DNA of 64,000 nucleotides. Origin: Streptomyces umbrinus (GTDB taxonomy: Bacteria > Actinomycetota > Actinomycetes > Streptomycetales > Streptomycetaceae). Below, one piece after another: positions 9,848 to 18,188 of this stretch (position 1 is its first letter; every line of letters begins with the position of its first letter). The notes beneath the pieces were generated by a model that saw only the letters and a list, made by a program, of their open reading frames with translations, was not told the origin of the DNA and did no database searches. Location: the NCBI RefSeq assembly GCF_030817415.1, contig NZ_JAUSZI010000002.1, positions 10,887,501 to 10,951,500 on the forward strand. Direction: 5' to 3'. The translations under genes and the position numbers were made by a program.

Positions 9848-11266
9848 TCACGGGCTCATCGGCCCGGCCAGCGCGTCGAGGACCGGTCCTCCCGCCAGAC
9901 CGAGTCCGACGGAGATGACCGTGGCCGCGTACGCGACGACGCGTGCCGTGCGGTCCCCCTCGGCGGGACCAGGCGAATCGCCGCGGGAGACCGCGGGCAC
10001 GATCCAGCGCAGGTAATAGAAGAGGGACGCCACGGTGTTGACGGCGGCGAGGACGGCGAGCCACGCGTAGCCACCGTCGAACACGGCACTGAACGCCTGG
10101 AGCTTGCCGAGGAAGACCGCGGTGGGCGGGGTCCCGACGAGGCCCAGCAGACAGACGACCAGGCTCGCCGCCAGGAGCGGGCGGTCCTTCGCGAGCCCCC
10201 GGTAGTCGTCCAGCGTGTGGGCCCGGGGGAGGGCGCAGACGACCGCGAACGCCCCGAGGTTGGTGACCGTGTAGGCCGCGAGGTAGTACAGGAACGCCTG
10301 CTGTGCGAGATCCGAGCGGTCCACCACGGCCACCGGCAGGAGCAGGTAACCGACCTGACTGATCGTCGAGTAGGCGAGCAGCCGCTTCACGTCCTGCTGG
10401 AAGAACGCGCCGAGGTTGCCCAGCGTCATCGACACGGCGGCGAGTACGGCGATCAGTGCCGACCACGGCAGCGGGCTGCCCGCGAAGACCGCGCCACCGA
10501 CACGGAAGAGCGCGGCGAGCGCCCCGATCTTGGGCAGCGTGGTGAGCAGCGCGGCGACCGGCGCACTGCTGCCCTGCACGGCGTCCGGCACCCAGAAGTG
10601 CGCCGGCACGCCACCCGCCTTGAACAGCACACCCGCCAGCAGCCCGATCGCGCCGACGGCGACCAGCGGCTCCGGGGCGTCGCGCAGCGCGTCACCCAGC
10701 ATCGGATACAAGGTCGCGCGCCCGGCCGCGTAGAGGACGGTGACACCGGCCAGCAGGAGTACGCCAAGCAGGGCGCCGACCACGTAGTACTTGAGGGCGG
10801 CCTCGGTTCCCGGCCCGTCCTTGCGGAACCCGGCGAGCGTGTACGCGGGGATGCTGGCCAGGAGATAGGCGGCGGCGAACAGCAGCAGGTCCTGGGTCCC
10901 GGCCATCATCAGGGCGCCCAGGGCGGCGAGTTGCACCAGGACGTAGAACTCGCTCTCCCGGGGATCGCCTCGCAGGGGGCGGAAGGAGACACCGAGGACG
11001 AGGAGCGTGCCGCCGAGCACGACGATCCGGGACGCGGCGGTCACGGGATCGACGGCGAAGGCCTCGCCGAAAGCCGTCGTGGCTGGCTCGGCGGCGGCCA
11101 CCGACGCCGCGACGATCCCCGCCACGCACGCGACGACCGCCAGTAGTCCGACGGCCCACTGCCGGGCGCGCGGCAGCCAGGAGCCGAGCAGCAACCCCAG
11201 TACGGCCGAGGCCGCCAGCAGCACTTCGGGCAGCAGGTCGAGCGGGTTCTCGTTCATCTCGGTCAT
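9848..11266 (-). CDS. nuoN: NADH-quinone oxidoreductase subunit N homologue
   Basis: 472 residues, a polytopic antiporter-like subunit with the Proton_antipo_M core (FKAGGVPAHFWVPDAVQGSS, LAYSTISQVGYLLLP). In complex I, NuoN is one of three proton-pumping membrane subunits. The start ATG overlaps the nuoM stop (ATGA), so translation is coupled. The broken-helix lysine (LFKAGG) is kept, but the TM5 segment reads AYLLASIPAYTLAGF, where canonical NuoN has a glutamate (LELLSLPLY type). By eye that acidic pumping residue is missing. It is the last gene of the operon. Confidence 0.93.
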   Translation of the reverse strand: MTEMNENPLDLLPEVLLAASAVLGLLLGSWLPRARQWAVGLLAVVACVAGIVAASVAAAEPATTAFGEAFAVDPVTAASRIVVLGGTLLVLGVSFRPLRGDPRESEFYVLVQLAALGALMMAGTQDLLLFAAAYLLASIPAYTLAGFRKDGPGTEAALKYYVVGALLGVLLLAGVTVLYAAGRATLYPMLGDALRDAPEPLVAVGAIGLLAGVLFKAGGVPAHFWVPDAVQGSSAPVAALLTTLPKIGALAALFRVGGAVFAGSPLPWSALIAVLAAVSMTLGNLGAFFQQDVKRLLAYSTISQVGYLLLPVAVVDRSDLAQQAFLYYLAAYTVTNLGAFAVVCALPRAHTLDDYRGLAKDRPLLAASLVVCLLGLVGTPPTAVFLGKLQAFSAVFDGGYAWLAVLAAVNTVASLFYYLRWIVPAVSRGDSPGPAEGDRTARVVAYAATVISVGLGLAGGPVLDALAGPMSP

Positions 11267-12777
11267 CGGGCGAGCAACTCCAGGACCGAGCGGGAGGCCG
11301 GCTCGACGACATCCAGCAGGAAGCGCGGTGCCAGGCCGAGGACGACGGCCAAGGCGAGCAGCGGAACGACGGCGAGGCTCTCGTGCCCCCGCATGTCGGG
11401 GAAGGCTCGCGGTGTGCCGGGCGCGTCGGGCAGCCGCAACGGCCCCGTGAACACCTGGCGCAGCGCCCGCAGGAACAGCCCGGCCGTGAGGAGGATGCCG
11501 AGCACGGAGAGAGCTGTGGCCAGCGGCTGTGGCCCGAGACTGCCCGTGAAGATCTGGAACTCGGCGATGAAGCCGGAGAAGCCCGGAAGCCCGAGCGAGG
11601 CGAAGGCCGCGACGCCCGTCATGGCGGCGAACGCGGGCGCCACGGCGGCGAGTCCGGAGTAGGCGCCCATGTCGTAGGTGCGTCCGCGTTCGTGGAGCAC
11701 CCCCGCGAGGAGGAACAGCGCGCCGGTCAGCAGCCCGTGGCTCACCATCTGGGTCACGGCTCCGGTGACGGCGAGGGAGCGCGCCTGCTCGGAGCTGTCC
11801 GCCGTCGCGGCGGCCGCGCCGAGGGCCAGCACGATGTATCCCATGTGGTTCACGGAGGTGTACGCGACCATCCGCTTGAAGTCGGTCTCCGCGAGCGCGA
11901 CCAGCGCCCCGTGGAGGACCGAGACCACACCGATGACGACCAGCACGAGGGCGTACCGCCGCCAGGCCTCGGGGAGGATCGGCATGGCGATGCGTACGAA
12001 TCCGTACGTGCCCATCTTCAGAAGCACCCCGGCCAGGATCGCCGAACCGGCCGCGGGCGCCTCGACATGGGCCGGCGGCAGCCAGGTGTGGAACGGCACG
12101 GTCGGGGTCTTCACCGCCAGACCGACCACGACGGCCAGCAGCACCAGGGCCCCGTAGACGGACCGCCCGGCGAGCGGGTTCTGCTCGGTCAGCTCGACGA
12201 TGTCGAAGGTGTGCGGCGACGCGGCGAGGTACAGGCCGATGAAGCCGAGCAGCAGGGCGAGCGACCCGATGAACGTGTAGAGGAAGAACTTCAGCGCGGC
12301 ACGGGCGGCCTGCCGGTGGCCCCAACCGGCGATGACGAAGTACATCGCCACGATGGACAGGTCGAAGAAGACGAAGAAGAGGATCAGGTCGAGGGCGACG
12401 AAGAGCCCGAGGCAGGTCGTCTGGAGGAAGAGGAACAGCGCCGCGAACTCACGGATCCGGCGGTTCTCGCGCAGCGAGTAGAGGGCGCAGGCGAGGAACA
12501 GCAGACAAGTCAGGGCGAGAAGCGGCAGCGACAGGCCGTCGACGCCGACGTGGTAACTGACCCCCGCGCCCGGAATCCAGCGGGCGCGTTCCTCGAACTG
12601 CATCCCCCCGCCCGGCTCGTACCCTGCCCACACCACGATGACCAGGGCCAGTTCGACGGCGGACGCCGTCACCCAGACCGAGCGGAACACGGCCGGTGCC
12701 GTACGGCGGGGCAGCGCGAACAACAGCAGCGCGACGGCCGTGGGCGCGAAGACGAGGGCGGTCAGCAAGCGGATCAC
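11263..12777 (-). CDS. nuoM: NADH-quinone oxidoreductase subunit M homologue
   Basis: 504 residues with about 14 predicted membrane helices and the Proton_antipo_M core (AVKTPTVPFHTWLPPAHVEA, GTYGFVRIAMPILP, MVAYTSVNHMGYIVL). The GTG start overlaps the nuoL stop as GTGA, and the end overlaps nuoN as ATGA. The TM5 motif is FFDLSIVAMYFVIAGWGH. E. coli NuoM has the essential Glu144 in WEMMLVPMYF, so here an aspartate seems to stand in for it. The lysine of the discontinuous helix is present. It would be one of the ion-translocating subunits of the membrane arm. Confidence 0.94.
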   Translation of the reverse strand: MIRLLTALVFAPTAVALLLFALPRRTAPAVFRSVWVTASAVELALVIVVWAGYEPGGGMQFEERARWIPGAGVSYHVGVDGLSLPLLALTCLLFLACALYSLRENRRIREFAALFLFLQTTCLGLFVALDLILFFVFFDLSIVAMYFVIAGWGHRQAARAALKFFLYTFIGSLALLLGFIGLYLAASPHTFDIVELTEQNPLAGRSVYGALVLLAVVVGLAVKTPTVPFHTWLPPAHVEAPAAGSAILAGVLLKMGTYGFVRIAMPILPEAWRRYALVLVVIGVVSVLHGALVALAETDFKRMVAYTSVNHMGYIVLALGAAAATADSSEQARSLAVTGAVTQMVSHGLLTGALFLLAGVLHERGRTYDMGAYSGLAAVAPAFAAMTGVAAFASLGLPGFSGFIAEFQIFTGSLGPQPLATALSVLGILLTAGLFLRALRQVFTGPLRLPDAPGTPRAFPDMRGHESLAVVPLLALAVVLGLAPRFLLDVVEPASRSVLELLAR

Positions 12778-14627
12778 CTCACGAGGACGAGGACGACGGC
12801 GAGGACGGTGAAGGCGGCGACCGCCTGGGCGAGGTACTGGTGCAGTTGTCCGGTCTGCGGGCGGCGGGCCCAGCGGCCGAGGGCACGGGTTCCGGCGGCG
12901 ACCGCGCCGACCGTGCCGTCGACGGAACGTTCCACGACGTCGTCCGTCCAGCGGGCGAGCCGGACGGCAGCCGAGGCCGAGCCGTCGACGGCACGGTCCA
13001 GCACCTTGTCGTCGAACGCCGCGGCGGCGCGCGCCAGTCGCATCGTGGGCGCGACCAGCAGGACATGGGCCGCGCGTTCGAGGCCCAGCCAGTCGGCGAA
13101 CCCCGACTTCACCCGTGCGGCCAAGGGCAGCGGGCGCGCGCCCCAGCCCCAGGCGACCGCGGCGGCCAGGAGAGCCAGACCGGCGGAGAGCGCGAACTCC
13201 CAGACATGCGGGGAGGGTTGACCCGACGCGGCGAGGACACGGTCCACGCTGTCGAGCATCGGAGGGAAGGCCGGCGCCACCAACGCCACGCACGCGAAGG
13301 CCAGCAGGACGAGAGGCCCCACGGCACCGGCCGGGATGCGGCCGGCGTCGGGGCGCGCCACCGCCGGACGCCACACGAACCACAACGCCTTGGCGCTGTA
13401 GACCGCCGACAGGAGGGCCCCGGCGAGCCCGGCCGCGTACAGCCAGGGACTGCGCTCCAGGGCACCGGCCAGCAGTACGTCCTTGGCGGCCCAGAGCGAG
13501 AGCGGCGGGAGTCCGGCCAGGGAGAGCGCGGCCACGGTGAAGGCCGTGCCGACCGTACGGTGATGGCGGGCCGCGCCGAGCAGCGCGGGCAGTTGTTGGG
13601 TGCCCAGCGCGGTCAGCCAGGCGCCCGCCGCGAGAAACAGCAGACTCTTCGCCGCCGCGTGAGCGACGAGCTGAAGCGTGCCGCCGGTCGTGGCGCCCGC
13701 CCCGGCCGCCAGGACCATGAAGCCGATCTGCGCACAACTCGACGCGGCCAGCAGCTGTTTGAGGTCGGTCTGCGCGACCGCGACCAGCCCGAGAAGGACG
13801 GCCGTGGCCGCACCCGTCCACACGACCACGTCGTCGCCCCAGCCGGAGGCGTCGAGCAGCGGTCCGGTCCGCAGCAGCAGGTACGCGCCCGCGACGACCA
13901 TCGTCGCCGAGTGCAGCAGGGCCGAGACCGGACTCGGGCCCCGCATCGCCTTCGACAGCCAGAAACTGAAGGGGAGTTGGGCCGACTTGCCGAGGGCGGC
14001 GACGACCACGCCCGCGGTGATGAACGACAGCCACGGCTCCTCGGCCCGTGCGAGGCCGTCGAGCGAGAGTGACGAGTTCCGGCCGCTGCCGCTCGCGAGT
14101 GCCGCGCCCGCCGCCAGATAGAGGCCGAGGTCCGCGGTGCGGGTGGTGAGGAACGCGGTGTCGGCCGCACTCGTACGCTCCGGATCCCGCCACCAGTAGC
14201 CGATCAGCGCCCAAGAGGTGGCGCCCATGACCTCCCATCCCATCAGCAGGACCGGGAGAGTGGCGGCGGTGACCGTGACGAGCATGCTCCCGGCGAACAG
14301 CAGCATCAGCCCGAAGAACCGCGCCCGCGCCTCTCCAGAGCCGAACTCCGTAGCGCTGAAGAGGAGTACGACGAGGGTGACCGCGGTGACCGTGACCGCC
14401 AGCAGCCCCGAGAGGCCGTCCACCGTGAGTCGCATCGGCAGACCGTCGAGGAACGGTGCTCGCGCGCTCGGGTGCCGGAACGCCGTGGTGACGGCGAGCC
14501 CCAGCGCGGCGGCCGCGACCGCGAGCGCAATGCCCGGTGCCGCACGATCGGCCCGCCGCCCCACCGCAAGGAGCAGCACACCGGCGCCGAGGGGCAGGGC
14601 GACCAGCGCCCACAGCAGAGCGCTCAC
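12774..14627 (-). CDS. nuoL: NADH-quinone oxidoreductase subunit L homologue
   Basis: 617 residues, a normal NuoL length. The N-terminal Proton_antipo_N region and the core (LGKSAQLPFSFWLSKAMRGP, SALLHSATMVVAGAYLLLR) are clear. The TM5 glutamate (MGWEVMGATSWALIG) is retained, unlike in NuoN. After about residue 490 comes the lateral-helix region, ending in a C-terminal membrane helix (AVAAFTVLAVVLVLVR). Start GTG 14627 overlaps the nuoK stop (GTGA). The invariant overlaps across K, L, M and N show a single translationally coupled operon. Confidence 0.94.
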   Translation of the reverse strand: MSALLWALVALPLGAGVLLLAVGRRADRAAPGIALAVAAAALGLAVTTAFRHPSARAPFLDGLPMRLTVDGLSGLLAVTVTAVTLVVLLFSATEFGSGEARARFFGLMLLFAGSMLVTVTAATLPVLLMGWEVMGATSWALIGYWWRDPERTSAADTAFLTTRTADLGLYLAAGAALASGSGRNSSLSLDGLARAEEPWLSFITAGVVVAALGKSAQLPFSFWLSKAMRGPSPVSALLHSATMVVAGAYLLLRTGPLLDASGWGDDVVVWTGAATAVLLGLVAVAQTDLKQLLAASSCAQIGFMVLAAGAGATTGGTLQLVAHAAAKSLLFLAAGAWLTALGTQQLPALLGAARHHRTVGTAFTVAALSLAGLPPLSLWAAKDVLLAGALERSPWLYAAGLAGALLSAVYSAKALWFVWRPAVARPDAGRIPAGAVGPLVLLAFACVALVAPAFPPMLDSVDRVLAASGQPSPHVWEFALSAGLALLAAAVAWGWGARPLPLAARVKSGFADWLGLERAAHVLLVAPTMRLARAAAAFDDKVLDRAVDGSASAAVRLARWTDDVVERSVDGTVGAVAAGTRALGRWARRPQTGQLHQYLAQAVAAFTVLAVVLVLVR

Positions 14628-14929
14628 TCCTTCAACTCCGCGGCCATGTCGGTCATGTCGATCTCCCGCGACCGGAACAGGGCGGTGACGACGGCGAACC
14701 CGATCGCCATCTCCAGGGCCATCGCCGTGACCGCCACAACGATCAGGACCTGCCCCTCGGCCGCCGCCGGAGCGATGTAGTGCCACGCGGCCGCGGCGGC
14801 CAGGATGACCCCGCCGAGCATCAGCTCAAGACCCATCATCAGCATCACGATGGACTGCTGGGTGAGGGCACCGAACAGGCCGACGCTGAACAGCGCGGCG
14901 GCCAGCAGCAGAAACAGTTCCAGACTCAT
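14624..14929 (-). CDS. nuoK: NADH-quinone oxidoreductase subunit K homologue
   Basis: 101 residues with three membrane helices. Both conserved membrane glutamates are present: one in MMGLELMLGG and one in TAMALEMAIGFAVV. These correspond to the pair required for proton transfer in E. coli NuoK. Start ATG 14929 overlaps the nuoJ stop (ATGA), and the end overlaps nuoL (GTGA). Confidence 0.93.
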   Translation of the reverse strand: MSLELFLLLAAALFSVGLFGALTQQSIVMLMMGLELMLGGVILAAAAAWHYIAPAAAEGQVLIVVAVTAMALEMAIGFAVVTALFRSREIDMTDMAAELKE

Positions 14930-15486
14930 CGGCCGACACCACCCCGTACGGGGTCGTCCGCGCGCCGGGCCCGCAGATCGTCTCCGAACCGGTCGTACCG
15001 TCCCCGGCGGGTGGCCAGCACCACGGTGGCGACGATCGTCGCGAACAGGGCCATGCCCAGGGTCATCATGGTGAGCATCTGCGGGCCCATGAGGGACATG
15101 CCGAGGTCCATGGTCGGATCGGCGGGTGCCTTCCCCCGGCGGGCGGGCCAGGGCGCGAGCAGGATCCCGGCGGCCAGCAGCGCGAACACCAGGCCGCAGA
15201 CGACGGCCGCGCCCTTCTTGTTGTGGATCATCGTCATCGGCATGAGCCCGGCCGGGTTCATCATGTACATCACCATGAAGACCGCCATGATGGCCATCTC
15301 GATCGTCATCATCAGCACGATGACGATGCCCAGGTAGTCCAGTCCCAGCAGGACGACCAGCCCGCCCACGCACAGCAGCGAAGCGAGCAGGGAGAACGTC
15401 GCCCGCGCCATGGAGTCGAAGCGGAACACCATCACTCCGCAGACCACCGCGAGGACGGCCAGTACCCAGAAGACCGCGACATCCAT
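14926..15486 (-). CDS. nuoJ: NADH-quinone oxidoreductase subunit J homologue
   Basis: 186 residues with five hydrophobic segments. The TM3 region (LGLDYLGIVIVLMMTIEMAI) corresponds to the conserved pi-bulge helix of NuoJ, with a glutamate near its end. The C-terminus is charged and cytoplasmic (RRGRYDRFGDDLRARRADD). ATG 15486 lies 32 bp after the nuoH stop, the only real gap in this operon. Confidence 0.9.
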   Translation of the reverse strand: MDVAVFWVLAVLAVVCGVMVFRFDSMARATFSLLASLLCVGGLVVLLGLDYLGIVIVLMMTIEMAIMAVFMVMYMMNPAGLMPMTMIHNKKGAAVVCGLVFALLAAGILLAPWPARRGKAPADPTMDLGMSLMGPQMLTMMTLGMALFATIVATVVLATRRGRYDRFGDDLRARRADDPVRGGVGR

Positions 15487-15518
15487 CGCCGTACGTCACC
15501 TCGCTTCCGTCAGGGAAC

Positions 15519-16463
15519 TCACCGGTTCAGCACCACCACGGCCACGACCAGCGCCTGCACGATCGCCAGCGGGGTCAACACGACCCAGGCCAGCTCCAGA
15601 TAGCGCTCAATGCGCACGGTCGGAATCGCGCGCCGGACCCCCACCAGGAAGGCCAGGACGGTGGCGGTCTTGAGTACGGTCCAGGCCCAGCCCGGCAGCA
15701 GCGGTCCGTGCCCGCCGCCCAGGAAGAGCGGCACACTGAACGCCGCGGCCACGACCAGCAACAGCCAGCGGCCGCCCAGGAACAGCACCCGGTCCGCGCC
15801 CGACAGCTCGCCGCCCGCGCCGCCCGCCACGTCACGACCGGCGGGCTGGTCGAACGGCCCCCAGAACGCCATCGCCATGGCACTCAGCAGATAGATCACG
15901 AAGGCCACCGGCATCCACACCACGAACCACAACCCGGCCTGGGCGTCCACGACTTCACCGACCCGGAGCGACTCGGCGCCCAGCGCGGCCGTGGTGATGG
16001 CCAGCATGTGCGGCAGCTCGTACGCCAGCCCCTGTGCGAGGAAGCGGTAGCCGCCGATGAGCGAGAGCGTCGAGTTCGGTCCCCAGCCCGCCAGCCAGAC
16101 CGCCGCCCACGCCAGCGCCTCCATCGCGTTGAACCAGACGATCCCTTCCGGCAGATCGCTCACCGACCGGAAACCGAGCGGCAGTACGACCGCGGCCAGG
16201 ACGGCGGCGACAGGAAGGAGACCGGCTCCGATGCGGGCCAGGGGCAGGTCCGACGCCCGGGTCCGACGAGGCTGCTGGACGAGATGCCGGAGGACCTGGC
16301 GACCGGGCTCCGCCGCGCGGACCGCCGTCTCTCGCAGCGATCCGGGCCGTCCGCGCCGGGCCCCGGCCGCGAGCACGGCGTCGAACCCGGCTGTCACCAG
16401 GGCCGCCCCGACCAGCAGAGCGGGCAGCACGAACACCGCCCACAGCGGAGTGCGCTCACCCAT
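15519..16463 (-). CDS. nuoH: NADH-quinone oxidoreductase subunit H homologue, altered quinone loop
   Basis: 314 residues, somewhat short for NuoH. The family is clear from LAGWGPNSTLSLIGGYRFLAQGLAYELP and the closing helices. In canonical NuoH the cytoplasmic loop contains PFDLPEAE followed by ELV.G..TEY, acidic residues that line the quinone cavity. Here the loop is GPFDQPAGRDVAGGAGGELS, so most of those glutamates are absent. NuoH normally anchors NuoB/D/I and forms the quinone entry, so the change fits the absence of those partners from the operon. The start ATG 16463 overlaps the previous gene by 8 bp. Confidence 0.9.
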   Translation of the reverse strand: MGERTPLWAVFVLPALLVGAALVTAGFDAVLAAGARRGRPGSLRETAVRAAEPGRQVLRHLVQQPRRTRASDLPLARIGAGLLPVAAVLAAVVLPLGFRSVSDLPEGIVWFNAMEALAWAAVWLAGWGPNSTLSLIGGYRFLAQGLAYELPHMLAITTAALGAESLRVGEVVDAQAGLWFVVWMPVAFVIYLLSAMAMAFWGPFDQPAGRDVAGGAGGELSGADRVLFLGGRWLLLVVAAAFSVPLFLGGGHGPLLPGWAWTVLKTATVLAFLVGVRRAIPTVRIERYLELAWVVLTPLAIVQALVVAVVVLNR

Positions 16464-17745
16464 GGCTGTGGACCGTCCTGGGCGCCGGCACGTGAGTCGG
16501 CTCGTCGAGGTCCGGGTCCAGGCTCGCGACGATGATCCGCGCGCAGGCGAACTCCGTTCCTACGAGCAGCCGGGGCAGACTGTCCAGCAGCGCCCTCGAC
16601 GGAGGCACCGGCGTGTCGAGCCGCCCGCGAGGTCCGACGACCTCGGCGGGGTCCAGCGCCTCGGTGACATCGCAGACCGCCGCACTCCGACCCACCGCGT
16701 CGAGCCACACGCGCATGCGGCTGTACGCGTCCCCGTCCGCGACCAGGGCCGGTCCTGTCACCCCACGCTGACGCGCCTGCTCGGCGGTCAGCGTTCCGAG
16801 CCCTGTCGTCAGCCACCGCAGCGTCCGCGAGCGCTCGGCCCGACGGATCAACGGGCGTACGAGGGAGGCGAGTTCGACGGCAGCGGCTCCGGCGAGGGCG
16901 CGATCCCGTACGTGTCGGGTGCGCGCGGCCATGTCGTCCCAACCGGCCACGGCGAAGAGCCTGCCCAGGCTGTCCAGGTGGGCCGCGCACAGCCGTCGCG
17001 CCGCGTCGCCCCGCGAGACGTGCTCGCCGCCGGCCGCGCGCAGCCACGGTTCGTCCCAGAAGGGCGGACGCGGGGACGGGGGAGTGGCCACCGGTTCGAC
17101 GGTGACCTCCTGAACGATGTCGCCCTGGAGGGCCAGGCGCAGGATGAGCCCCGCGGGCCAGTCGGCGAGTACGGGTCCCAGGGGCACGTGCAGCACGTCG
17201 AGCCGCAGACCGTCGCGGTCATCGGCCCGGTCCGCCATAGGTAGTCCCTCGATAAGGCCCATGTCGTGGCCTGCGTGACCGTGATGCCCACCGTGCATGT
17301 CGTGCCCGCTGTGGTCCGAATGTGCAGCGGTGCCATCGTTCTGTTGGTGCTCGTGGTGCTCGTGGTGCTCGTGGTGCTCGTGGTGCTCGTGGTGAGCGTC
17401 GGGGGCGTGATCGGTCCCGTGTTCTCCGCGCACAAGGTCCGCCAGCCCGCTGGCCAGAGCGTCGGCGGCCCGCTCGGGATCAGTGACCCACACCCGGGCC
17501 TTGGGCGCCGGAATGCCGCGCCACAGACCAGCGAGCCAGTCGCTCTCCTCTCCCTCGCCCTGGCCTTCACGATCGCCGACGACGACGAGCAGATCGGCCT
17601 CCGCCGGTCCGCTCGCACACGGCCAGCCGCGAAGCGCCAACTCCGCTTCCACTGCGAGCCGTTGCCGCGTGGCGCCGGGGGAGACCGCGAGAAGGACGCC
17701 CGGCCGCGCCACGGCCGCCCGCACGAGTGCGCGTCTCAGCTCCAC
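16456..17745 (-). CDS. Degenerate NuoB/NuoD-like protein with His-rich tract
   Basis: 429 residues, read from GTG 17745 (GAGGGGG upstream; 10-bp overlap with nuoA). Three parts are visible. Residues 1-75 (RPGVLLAVSPGATRQRLAVE, then EADLLVVVGD) resemble the fold of NuoB-type small subunits but lack the CC...C...C cluster ligands. Residues about 105-165 form a hydrophilic tract rich in His, Glu, Asp and Gly, including five H-E-H steps and GHDMHGGHHGHAGHDMG. Residues 180-429 contain HVPLGPVLADWPAGLILRLA and VEPVATPP, recalling the NuoD/hydrogenase large-subunit start, with no catalytic signature. It occupies the NuoB-C-D position between nuoA and nuoH. It probably caps the membrane arm and may bind metal; both are inferences. 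Confidence 0.6.
   Translation of the reverse strand: MELRRALVRAAVARPGVLLAVSPGATRQRLAVEAELALRGWPCASGPAEADLLVVVGDREGQGEGEESDWLAGLWRGIPAPKARVWVTDPERAADALASGLADLVRGEHGTDHAPDAHHEHHEHHEHHEHHEHQQNDGTAAHSDHSGHDMHGGHHGHAGHDMGLIEGLPMADRADDRDGLRLDVLHVPLGPVLADWPAGLILRLALQGDIVQEVTVEPVATPPSPRPPFWDEPWLRAAGGEHVSRGDAARRLCAAHLDSLGRLFAVAGWDDMAARTRHVRDRALAGAAAVELASLVRPLIRRAERSRTLRWLTTGLGTLTAEQARQRGVTGPALVADGDAYSRMRVWLDAVGRSAAVCDVTEALDPAEVVGPRGRLDTPVPPSRALLDSLPRLLVGTEFACARIIVASLDPDLDEPTHVPAPRTVHSHG
17345..17389. repeat. 9-bp in-frame microsatellite encoding His-Glu-His units
   Basis: Five exact tandem copies of TGGTGCTCG on the plus strand encode a repeating H-H-E pattern in the minus-strand NuoB/D-like gene. 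Since 9 bp keeps the frame, copy number changes would alter only tract length. Confidence 0.9.
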
Positions 17746-18092
17746 CGGAACGCCCCCTCGCGCCAGGCATACGCGACGCCCGCGAGCAGGATTCCCAGGA
17801 AGAGGAACATCTCGACGACCGCACTCGTGCCGACGGCCGAGACGACCTTCGTCCACGGATACATGAAGAGCATCTCCATGTCGAAGGCGAGGAAGACCAT
17901 CGTGACGGGGTACCAGCGCACGTGGAACCGGGAGAGCGGGTGTTCCTGAGGTTCGAGGCCCCCGCTGAACGGGCCGGTGTGCACGGGCTCCCGGACCGCC
18001 CGCAGTACGACGGACAGGGCATGGAGGAGTACGACGGCCGCGACGATCAGTACGAGGAGTACGAGTACCGGTTGCCAGTCCGATGTCGCCAC
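17736..18092 (-). CDS. nuoA: NADH-quinone oxidoreductase subunit A homologue
   Basis: 118 residues with three membrane helices. The diagnostic TM2 motif is intact: FLAFDMEMLFMYPW, with the conserved Asp and Glu. The first cytoplasmic loop, EPVHTGPFSGGLEPQEHPLS, contains the G-x-E-P stretch but no cysteine. In complex I this loop covers the quinone channel. GTG 18092 follows GGAAGGAG by five bases. It is the first gene of the operon, 96 bp downstream of copA on the same strand, so it may have its own promoter or be read through from copA. Confidence 0.93.
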   Translation of the reverse strand: MATSDWQPVLVLLVLIVAAVVLLHALSVVLRAVREPVHTGPFSGGLEPQEHPLSRFHVRWYPVTMVFLAFDMEMLFMYPWTKVVSAVGTSAVVEMFLFLGILLAGVAYAWREGAFRWS

Positions 18093-18188
18093 ATGGGCTC
18101 CTTCCCGACGATCGCTCTCGGACGGTCACCACGGCAGGCAGCATGTCAGCAGCCAGGGGTGTAAGGAACGCACGACACCTGCCTCCGG

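Noticed and set aside
11383..13221. Plus-strand open frame of about 612 codons
   Set aside because: Antisense to nuoM and nuoL, both of which have strong homology and overlaps; composition is Arg/Glu/Gly-rich with no motifs.
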